A program made the translations under genes and the position numbers. DNA of 6,452 nt from Candidatus Treponema excrementipullorum (GTDB lineage: Bacteria; Spirochaetota; Spirochaetia; Treponematales; Treponemataceae). The first letter of the stretch is position 1. The number at the start of each line of letters is the position of its first letter. The notes under the pieces were generated by a model. The model was not told the origin of the DNA. It ran no database searches and worked only from the letters and a program-made list of their open reading frames with translations. The stretch lies in the NCBI GenBank assembly GCA_018883625.1, contig JAHLFV010000168.1:1-6452 (forward strand). The letters are read 5' to 3'. This document shows, one piece after another, positions 1 through 5,058 of the stretch.

Positions 1-19
1 GGCTTTTGCTTTTTAAATA

Positions 20-47
20 TCTATTATCTATTGTTAAAATGTCTATT
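20..47. repeat. Three TCTATT direct repeats upstream of the operon
   Basis: The hexamer TCTATT occurs at 20-25, 27-32 and 42-47, with start-to-start spacings of 7 and 15 bases; a related TCTAC follows at 66-70. The repeats overlap the upstream of the two candidate promoters, so they could be a regulator site. They could equally be chance in a very AT-rich stretch, and I assign no binding protein. Confidence 0.25.
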
Positions 48-58
48 TTTATTATATT
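31..58 (+). promoter_or_regulatory. Possible secondary sigma70-type promoter
   Basis: TTGTTA at 31-36 and TATATT at 53-58 are separated by 16 bases. Transcription would start near 65 and give a leader of about 35 bases before the first gene, but that leader contains no Shine-Dalgarno sequence. In sequence this AT-rich, such matches are easily found by chance, so this is the weaker of the two candidates. Confidence 0.22.
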
Positions 59-62
59 TTAC

Positions 63-91
63 TTGTCTACTCTGCCGGAATATTTTATAAT
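63..91 (+). promoter_or_regulatory. Candidate sigma70-type promoter of the six-gene operon
   Basis: A perfect -10 box TATAAT lies at 86-91, and TTGTCT (four of six matches to TTGACA) lies at 63-68, with the optimal 17-base spacer. The expected start point falls at G97 to A100, that is, 0 to 3 bases before the ATG at 100. The resulting message would be leaderless or nearly so, which agrees with the lack of a Shine-Dalgarno sequence there. It is the only strong promoter-like element I found ahead of the gene chain. I infer that it drives the operon; no start site has been mapped. Confidence 0.48.
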
Positions 92-99
92 GAACCGTT

Positions 100-1005
100 A
101 TGAAATGGTTGATTGTTTCCTTTGAAACGAAAAAAAACAGTGATGTAGTTGGTTTGGAAAGATTTCTGAAAAAATGCAATGTAGAGATAAGATATTTTGA
201 TCCTGAAAAAAAATCAAAAAAAACTTTTGTTGATTTTTCCGAAATTGAATACTGTATTTGGTTGAATAAAAAAGATTATCAGTATGAAGAATCCGTTACC
301 CTTTTACTAGGTTATTTTTTAGGAAAAAATATTCCCCTGTTTTTTGTTTGGAATCAGCCGTCTAATGAGGAAAGGGAGCTTTTTTTAATTTCAGAGGAAT
401 TGCGTGAGTACGATTCTTTGGAGGATTTACAACGTGCTTTGGATGAACGCTTCCCACTGTTTTTAAAAAGGGAAGAAGAAAAAAAGGCTAAGGAAAAACT
501 TCTTGATATGGGAATTCCTTTTAATGCCGACAGTTTTGCTTTTCACATAGCCTCTAACAATGAGGAAGAGTGTGATTTGTTTCTTAAAGCTGGGATTGAT
601 ATAAACAGTAGAGATTCTGCCGGAACTCCTATGATTTGTATAGCAGCTCGGTATGACAGATTGGAAATGGTCGAAAAACTTATTGCAGCAGGCGTTGATA
701 TTGATGCTGTGTCAAAAGATAGAGGGTACTCCGCAGTAATGGATGCTGTTTGGAAATCAAATACAGAAGTAGTAGAAAGATTGGTTAAGGAAGGTGCCGA
801 TTTAACAAAAATCAGTCGGGACGGACAGCCAATCCTTGTTTTGGCAGTGGGAACCAACAATGAAACCGTCTGTAAAGTTTTGGCAGAAAACGGAGCAGAT
901 CCTCGCATTTGCGATGCTATGGGAATGTCTGCATTGTCTTATGCTAAGTTATTTAAAAAAGACAATTTGGTAAAGATTTTTGAGGCTGTATCGGATGAAT
1001 GTTAA
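100..1005 (+). CDS. Ankyrin-repeat protein with an unassigned N-terminal alpha/beta domain
   Basis: This 301-residue protein has two parts. Residues about 1-117 look like a small alternating alpha/beta domain: hydrophobic strands at WLIVSF (3-8), VEIRYF (28-33), YCIWL (51-55) and PLFFVW (79-84), with a helix ending in LLGYFLGKN (69-77). I cannot assign it to a family. A charged helix (about 118-137) leads into roughly five ankyrin repeats at about 142-174, 175-208, 209-241, 242-273 and a shortened last one at 274-297. Typical repeat signatures are visible, such as LIAAGVDID, LVKEGADL and LAENGADPR. Ankyrin repeats bind other proteins, so a binding or adaptor role is likely, but the partner is unknown. 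There is no signal peptide or membrane segment, which suggests a cytoplasmic protein. The start is fixed by an in-frame TGA at 91-93, and no Shine-Dalgarno sequence precedes the ATG. The last 11 bases overlap murG. Confidence 0.88.
   Translation: MKWLIVSFETKKNSDVVGLERFLKKCNVEIRYFDPEKKSKKTFVDFSEIEYCIWLNKKDYQYEESVTLLLGYFLGKNIPLFFVWNQPSNEERELFLISEELREYDSLEDLQRALDERFPLFLKREEEKKAKEKLLDMGIPFNADSFAFHIASNNEEECDLFLKAGIDINSRDSAGTPMICIAARYDRLEMVEKLIAAGVDIDAVSKDRGYSAVMDAVWKSNTEVVERLVKEGADLTKISRDGQPILVLAVGTNNETVCKVLAENGADPRICDAMGMSALSYAKLFKKDNLVKIFEAVSDEC
130..223 (+). repeat. Three A8 homopolymer tracts early in the ankyrin gene
   Basis: Runs of eight adenines occur at 130-137, 206-213 and 216-223, all within the first 125 bases of the ankyrin coding sequence, and a seven-base run follows at 479-485. 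They encode Lys-rich stretches. Runs of this length can allow polymerase slippage. The reading frame is intact here, and lysine-rich coding in an AT-rich genome explains much of the pattern. Confidence 0.6.
981..985 (+). promoter_or_regulatory. Ribosome binding site that sets the murG start
   Basis: TGAGG ends nine bases before the ATG at 995. It argues for that ATG rather than the in-frame TTG at 980, which itself overlaps this site. It lies inside the 3' end of the ankyrin coding sequence, so ribosomes finishing that gene pass over it. The same TGAGG-N9-ATG layout is used by the next gene. Confidence 0.7.
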
Positions 1006-2149
1006 TGTGGTTTTTACCGGTGGCGGTACTGGGGGGCATATATATCCCGGTTTGGCGGTAGCTGATGAATTTCGTGAAATTTGCAAAGAGAATAAAAAAG
1101 AGTGTTCTGTATTTTGGATAGGTTCCTCCAAGGGAATGGATAGAAATATCGTGGAAAAAAGCGGTAGTGCGGACAAATTTTACGGCATTCCCTCCGGAAA
1201 ACTCCGACGATATTTTTCTTTTGAAAATTTTATTGATTGTTTTAAAATTATCGGTGGAACTATCGCTTCCTTTTTTCTCTTGTTAAAATTAAGACCTGCA
1301 GTTGTATTTTCTAAGGGTGGTTTTGTAAGTGTGCCTCCCTGTTTTGCGGCAAAAATTTTGGGTATTCCTGTTTTTACCCATGAGTGTGATTTTTCACCCG
1401 GTTTAGCCACTCGGTTAAACAGTAAATTTGCTTCAAAAATTTTGCTGTCATATAAAGAAACGGAAAATTATCTCGGTAAAGATAAGAAATCCCGATTAGT
1501 GGTTACGGGAAATCCCGTGCGTCCTGTTTTTTATACTGCTGACAAAAAACGGGGACTGGATTTTCTACAGTTGGGTATAGAAAATAGTCCAAAACCCATT
1601 CTTTTTGTGGCGGGAGGCAGTTCCGGCGCCAAGCAAATAAACCAGCTTGTAACGGAAAATCTGGATTTTTTGTGTAAGTACTTTATTGTTGTTCATCAAA
1701 CTGGTGGCGCTAAAGCCGGTTTTGACGAACATGTGGTCTCTGCCTCCAAGGAGGGGATTTATAAGCATTATCCTTTCATTTACGGTGAAATGCCTGACGT
1801 ACTGGCTTGTGCTGATGTAATATTGTCTCGAGCAGGAGCTAATTCTCTGTGGGAGTGTGCAGTTTTAGGAAAGCCCATGGTTTTGGTGCCTCTTTGCGGA
1901 GCCAGTACTCGTGGCGATCAGGTGGAAAATGCCGCTTTTTTTGAAAAGGCCGGTGCTGCTTTGGTACTTGTTGGAGAAGAAGTTTCCGGGGAAAATTTGA
2001 AAATTGCTTTGGAAAAAATGCTTGACACAAGTTTCAGGAAAACTTGTGGTATAAAGGCAAAAGAACTCACCGGACAGAAAAGACCTGCAAGAATTATAGG
2101 CACATTGGTTTTTAATGAGGTATTCGGTGATGAACATAGCGATAATTGA
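995..2149 (+). CDS. murG: MurG, lipid II synthase (UDP-GlcNAc:lipid I N-acetylglucosaminyltransferase)
   Basis: MurG moves GlcNAc from UDP-GlcNAc to lipid I on the inner face of the cytoplasmic membrane, producing lipid II, the last cytoplasmic step of peptidoglycan precursor synthesis. The 384-residue product has the two Rossmann-like halves of GT family 28. Its N-terminal glycine loop GGGTGGH is at 9-15, GGF at 108-110 and an HE motif at 129-130. The linker motif TGNPVR is at 171-176. The C-terminal donor-binding half has GGSSGA at 207-212, HQTGG at 234-238, SRAGANSLWE at 278-287 and GDQVENA at 307-313. The length is slightly above the usual 350-370. The ATG at 995 is preferred because of TGAGG nine bases upstream and because the protein then begins directly with the first beta strand. 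Two conserved sites depart from the E. coli pattern: HECD replaces HEQN, and RGDQVENA replaces DRQQYWNA. The gene overlaps its upstream neighbour by 11 bases and cvpA by 20. Confidence 0.97.
   Translation: MNVNVVFTGGGTGGHIYPGLAVADEFREICKENKKECSVFWIGSSKGMDRNIVEKSGSADKFYGIPSGKLRRYFSFENFIDCFKIIGGTIASFFLLLKLRPAVVFSKGGFVSVPPCFAAKILGIPVFTHECDFSPGLATRLNSKFASKILLSYKETENYLGKDKKSRLVVTGNPVRPVFYTADKKRGLDFLQLGIENSPKPILFVAGGSSGAKQINQLVTENLDFLCKYFIVVHQTGGAKAGFDEHVVSASKEGIYKHYPFIYGEMPDVLACADVILSRAGANSLWECAVLGKPMVLVPLCGASTRGDQVENAAFFEKAGAALVLVGEEVSGENLKIALEKMLDTSFRKTCGIKAKELTGQKRPARIIGTLVFNEVFGDEHSDN
2116..2120 (+). promoter_or_regulatory. Ribosome binding site that sets the cvpA start
   Basis: TGAGG lies nine bases before the ATG at 2130, exactly as for murG. 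An earlier in-frame ATG at 2115 overlaps this site and has no such sequence before it, so the start at 2130 is preferred. The site is within the last codons of murG, which suggests translational coupling. Confidence 0.68.
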
Positions 2150-2615
2150 TCTTGTTTTTCTTGCTATTATTCTGTGGTTTGTTATAGTTGCTACCATAAA
2201 AGGATTGATAGCTGAGGTCTTTGGTAAAGCTGCTTTTGTAGTGGGGATACTTATAGGTTTACTGTTTGCCAATGATTTATATCCTTCTGTTGTTATATGG
2301 GTACCGATACCCTTTGTTGCACAAATTCTGTCTTTTATCTTGATTTTTATAGCTGTTTTTTTAGCTATAAAAATACTTCAACTGTTATTGGGTTCTCTTT
2401 TTTCTGGAGAAGTTTTGGGTAGTCTTAACAGAGCTTTAGGTTTTTTTTTCGGTTTGGCAGAGGGACTGATAATAGTTTCTTTCGTGCTTATCATTTTGCA
2501 CTTACAACCCTGGTTTGATGTAAGCGGTCTGTTAGATAACAGTATTTTTGATACTTTTTTGGGAAATTTTATTTCCTACCCTATAAAAATCGTGAATCAA
2601 AGGATTGATGTGTAA
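2130..2615 (+). CDS. cvpA: CvpA-family inner-membrane protein
   Basis: The 161-residue product is almost entirely hydrophobic, with four likely membrane helices at about 4-22, 28-48, 62-88 and 103-125. The family pattern is recognisable: an Asp in the first helix (D7), a KG turn followed by an acidic residue (K24, G25, E29), and the LNRALG...GLAEGL segment at 99-113 entering the last helix. The length is typical of the family. CvpA was named for colicin V production in E. coli; later work ties the family to envelope homeostasis, and its molecular activity is unsettled. No bacteriocin gene is visible here, so colicin export should not be inferred. Its place right after murG fits an envelope role. 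The start at 2130 is chosen over 2115 on the Shine-Dalgarno position. A T9 run at 2441-2449 encodes part of the phenylalanine cluster. Its stop overlaps the next start by one base (TAATG). Confidence 0.88.
   Translation: MNIAIIDLVFLAIILWFVIVATIKGLIAEVFGKAAFVVGILIGLLFANDLYPSVVIWVPIPFVAQILSFILIFIAVFLAIKILQLLLGSLFSGEVLGSLNRALGFFFGLAEGLIIVSFVLIILHLQPWFDVSGLLDNSIFDTFLGNFISYPIKIVNQRIDV
2601..2604 (+). promoter_or_regulatory. Ribosome binding site of the delta'-like gene
   Basis: AGGA, within the longer AAAGGA (2599-2604), lies ten bases before the ATG at 2615. It sits inside the end of cvpA, whose stop codon shares one base with this start, a layout that permits termination-reinitiation. Confidence 0.5.
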
Positions 2616-3871
2616 TGTTTGAAAATCTGCTTTTTCAACCAGTCAGTCAACAATTGCAGGAAGATATCATCAATAATACGTTACCCAATGCTCTGCTGTT
2701 TTCGGGACCAGATTTTTCCGGCAAATTGACTGCTGCATTGGAATTGGCCCGGATTGTGTCTTGCAGTGAAAAAGCTTTGTGGACTTGCACTTGCCCATCC
2801 TGTTTGAAACACAAGGCTCTTGTTTCAACATCTTTGTTACTTGCTGGTAGTAAAAATTGCAGTTTAGAGATAGCAGCAGCCGGAAAAGCTTTCTTGTCAG
2901 CCTATGCAACTAATGCCAGTAACATTCGGGCCGTTAGGTATTTGTTTTTGCGCAGTGTCAGAAAGCTAACTCTCCGTTTTAATCCAATATTATGGGAAGG
3001 TGAAGATAAAGTTTCAAAAATTGCACCCTTACTTGCTACCATTGACGAATATCTGGAAGAATTGGAAAGTGATAAAGAAATTGAGATAAAAGAGTTAGAA
3101 AAAATTTGTAAAGAAGTGTATACCGCTACTGCAAAGCTGGAAAATTTTATGTATGAATCGGTTCCGGTGGCTCAAATCAGACGGATAAATGCTTGGGCTC
3201 GGTACAGAACAGATTCAGGAAAAAAAGTGGTAATTCTTGAAAACGCAGATAAGATGCAGGAAGCTGGTCGTAATGCACTGTTGAAAATTTTAGAAGAACC
3301 TCCCGAAGATGTGATTTTTGTTTTGACGACCAAAAGACGTAATGCCGTTATGCCTACTATTTTGTCACGGGTCAGAACATATCACTTTGTGGAAAGAAAA
3401 AGGGAAGAGGAAGCTGTGGTGATCCAACGAGTTTTCCACGGATCTATCCCTCCCGGAAGTGAAAATCAGGCTTCCATTAGGGCTTATTTGGAATCTTTTT
3501 TGCCCATAGATTCTCAGATAATAGAAAGTGCCGGACGAGACTTTGTTTTTACCTTGTTGGCAGGAAAACGAGTCAACCTTGAAACACTTTTGGAAACTTG
3601 CGGAGGCTTTGAACCAATTCTTTTGCTTACAGTGTTTTTTAAAGGTATTATGCTGGGATTGAAAGAAATAAGGGAAGAACCGAATTTAACAAAAGATGCC
3701 CCCTTTTATCTTATTCGTGTGGAAGAAATGAGAATTCAGTGTTTGAACAAAATCAGAGAATGCCAAGATCGTATTCGAATTTATAATCAAAATATAATGT
3801 CAGCTTTGGAGCTTTTTACTGCTGATATAGATATAATCATTAAAAAGTTCCGTGGCGGAGTTATTCTATGA
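2615..3871 (+). CDS. holB: DNA polymerase III delta'-like clamp-loader subunit (AAA+), with a large insertion
   Basis: In bacteria delta' is the stator of the clamp loader that places the beta sliding clamp on DNA. This 418-residue protein, longer than the usual 310-340, keeps the order of family motifs. They are a P-loop-like GPDFSGK (31-37), a cysteine cluster C50-C58-C60-C63 in the zinc-module position, VPVAQIRRI (183-191), the Walker B position VVILENAD (205-212), NALLKILEEPP (220-230), and a sensor 1 / arginine-finger region ending in ILSRVR (249-254). NALLKILEEPP is highly characteristic of delta' and DnaX. Several nucleotide-binding features are degenerate: L38 where the P-loop has Ser/Thr, E209-N210 where Walker B has Asp-Glu, and SRV instead of SRC, though R252 is kept. 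This favours a non-hydrolysing delta' over the DnaX ATPase. Residues about 80-182 form an insertion, partly an acidic helix, with no counterpart in E. coli delta'. Residues 260-418 are a poorly conserved helical region. It overlaps the kinase gene by four bases. Confidence 0.85.
   Translation: MFENLLFQPVSQQLQEDIINNTLPNALLFSGPDFSGKLTAALELARIVSCSEKALWTCTCPSCLKHKALVSTSLLLAGSKNCSLEIAAAGKAFLSAYATNASNIRAVRYLFLRSVRKLTLRFNPILWEGEDKVSKIAPLLATIDEYLEELESDKEIEIKELEKICKEVYTATAKLENFMYESVPVAQIRRINAWARYRTDSGKKVVILENADKMQEAGRNALLKILEEPPEDVIFVLTTKRRNAVMPTILSRVRTYHFVERKREEEAVVIQRVFHGSIPPGSENQASIRAYLESFLPIDSQIIESAGRDFVFTLLAGKRVNLETLLETCGGFEPILLLTVFFKGIMLGLKEIREEPNLTKDAPFYLIRVEEMRIQCLNKIRECQDRIRIYNQNIMSALELFTADIDIIIKKFRGGVIL
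3857..3860 (+). promoter_or_regulatory. Ribosome binding site of the histidine kinase gene
   Basis: GGAG lies seven bases before the ATG at 3868, the best placed Shine-Dalgarno sequence in the window. It is inside the end of the delta' gene and next to an ATGA stop-start overlap. Confidence 0.65.
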
Positions 3872-5058
3872 TAGATTTAATTAAACGTGTTTCCGGCAAA
3901 ATTTCTAAACTAAGTCCAGAGCAGGTTGAACAACTTTTTGATGTTTTGATAGAAGCAAAGGACAATGCAGATGCAATTTTGGATTCTTTAACTACCGGTT
4001 TGGTTATTTGTGATAAAAAATACCATGTGATTATGGTCAACAAAAGCGCTGAACGATATATCCCTTTAAAAATGAGAGCTTCCGAGTCAAGAATTGGGGA
4101 AGAACCTATATGGAATTTTGTTGCAGATAAAGATATTGCGGATTTTTTGGAAAAATCCTACAAAGAGGACACCAGCAATGTTTCAAAGGAATTTACTTTG
4201 GAAACACGAGGAGGAACGATTAAGTTTTTTACAATTTCGTTGATGCCTCTTGTTCACCGGAAAAAACTTGAAGGTACTATCATTGCTGTTGATGACATTA
4301 CAGAAAAACGACAACAGGAAATTCGTCTGCGCCGTATGGAAAAACTTGCGGATTTAACAAATCTTGCTGCCAACGTGGCTCACGAAATAAAAAATCCTTT
4401 GGGAAGTATGAGTATTCATATTCAACTTCTGGAAAGAGCAATTAAAAAAGCCCGGGAGGGAGACAACACTTTACCGGAAGAAAAATTTTTGGAAAAATAC
4501 ATCAATGTGGTTAATGAAGAAATCGAGCGATTAAACGGTATTGTTGTGGATTTTCTCTTTGCTGTACGACCTATCAATGCTGAATTTCAGCTTATGGATC
4601 CCAACGAATTGCTCACCCGCTACATGGATTTTTGCAAACCTGAATTGGAAGAAAAAGGAATTGAGTTACAGATGAATTTGGAAGAAAATCCTCCCAAACT
4701 GCTGTTGGACGGTAAGTTGTTCCGTCAAGTAATTTTAAACTTGGTGCAAAATGCAGAAGGAGCAATGACTGAAGGCGGTCAGTTATGGATCAGTTCTCAG
4801 ATAAAAAACGATAAATTTATTGTGAGTATTGCAGATACGGGAATCGGAATGGATGAAAAAACTGCTGCCCGGATTTTTGAACCATATTTTACTACAAAGA
4901 CAACTGGAACCGGATTAGGTTTAACCATGGTGTACAAAATTATCAAGGAGTTTTCCGGGGATATTCAGGTTCAGTCTATTTTGGGAGAGGGATCTGTATT
5001 TATTATAACCTTGCCTATACCCCAGCGGGAACATAAGTTGTTGGAGTATAAAAAATGA
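3868..5058 (+). CDS. atoS: Cytoplasmic PAS-domain sensor histidine kinase, AtoS/NtrB-like
   Basis: This 396-residue kinase autophosphorylates on a histidine in response to a signal and passes the phosphate to the response regulator encoded next. Residues about 33-147 form one PAS domain, recognisable from ILDSLTTGLVICD (37-49), VNKSAERY (57-64) and the closing DDITEKR (142-148). The dimerisation and phosphotransfer domain follows, with the H-box HEIKNPL at 172-178 and H172 as the likely phosphoacceptor. The ATP-binding domain has all its boxes: N-box LNLVQNAEGAM (290-300), G1 DTGIGM (323-328), F-box FEPYFTTK (337-344) and G2 GTGLGL (347-352), so it should be active. There is no membrane segment or signal peptide, unlike E. 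coli AtoS; the input is probably cytoplasmic, through the PAS domain or the N-terminal 30 residues. The ligand is unknown. The symbol follows treponemal naming as I remember it and does not imply acetoacetate sensing. ATGA overlaps join it to both neighbours. Confidence 0.95.
   Translation: MIDLIKRVSGKISKLSPEQVEQLFDVLIEAKDNADAILDSLTTGLVICDKKYHVIMVNKSAERYIPLKMRASESRIGEEPIWNFVADKDIADFLEKSYKEDTSNVSKEFTLETRGGTIKFFTISLMPLVHRKKLEGTIIAVDDITEKRQQEIRLRRMEKLADLTNLAANVAHEIKNPLGSMSIHIQLLERAIKKAREGDNTLPEEKFLEKYINVVNEEIERLNGIVVDFLFAVRPINAEFQLMDPNELLTRYMDFCKPELEEKGIELQMNLEENPPKLLLDGKLFRQVILNLVQNAEGAMTEGGQLWISSQIKNDKFIVSIADTGIGMDEKTAARIFEPYFTTKTTGTGLGLTMVYKIIKEFSGDIQVQSILGEGSVFIITLPIPQREHKLLEYKK
5043..5046 (+). 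promoter_or_regulatory. Ribosome binding site of the response regulator gene
   Basis: GGAG lies eight bases before the ATG at 5055, inside the last codons of the kinase gene and just ahead of another ATGA overlap. It supports coupled synthesis of kinase and regulator. Confidence 0.62.

Noticed and set aside
1..12. A possible sigma54 -24/-12 element (GG followed by TTGC) at the start of the window
   Set aside because: The GG and GC are only about six bases apart, not the required spacing of ten bases between them.
1..15. A T-rich stretch (GGCTTTTGCTTTTT) that could be the end of an upstream intrinsic terminator
   Set aside because: The left arm of any hairpin would lie outside the window, so a stem cannot be shown.
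90..125. A tiny 11-codon reading frame starting at the ATG inside the TATAAT region, overlapping the first gene
   Set aside because: It has no Shine-Dalgarno sequence, its ATG overlaps the probable -10 box and would lie upstream of the predicted transcription start, and it shows no leader-peptide character.
543..908. Minus-strand open frames opposite the ankyrin, murG, cvpA and kinase genes
   Set aside because: They lie entirely antisense to well-supported genes, have low-complexity compositions and no recognisable domains, and are explained as coding shadows.
980..994. An earlier TTG start for murG at 980
   Set aside because: The TTG overlaps the TGAGG sequence that best serves as ribosome binding site for the ATG at 995, and the five extra residues lie before the normal MurG N-terminus.
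2115..2129. An earlier ATG (2115) or GTG (2127) start for cvpA
   Set aside because: The TGAGG at 2116-2120 overlaps the first and is spaced correctly for the ATG at 2130, and the extra residues add nothing to the family match.
2130..2615. A colicin or bacteriocin production locus, because of the CvpA name
   Set aside because: No bacteriocin precursor, immunity or export gene is present; the name is historical and the family is widespread in bacteria without bacteriocins.
2615..3871. DnaX (tau/gamma) as the identity of the clamp-loader gene
   Set aside because: The Walker A and B motifs lack the catalytic residues that DnaX needs, and the protein lacks the long C-terminal tau extension; delta' fits better.
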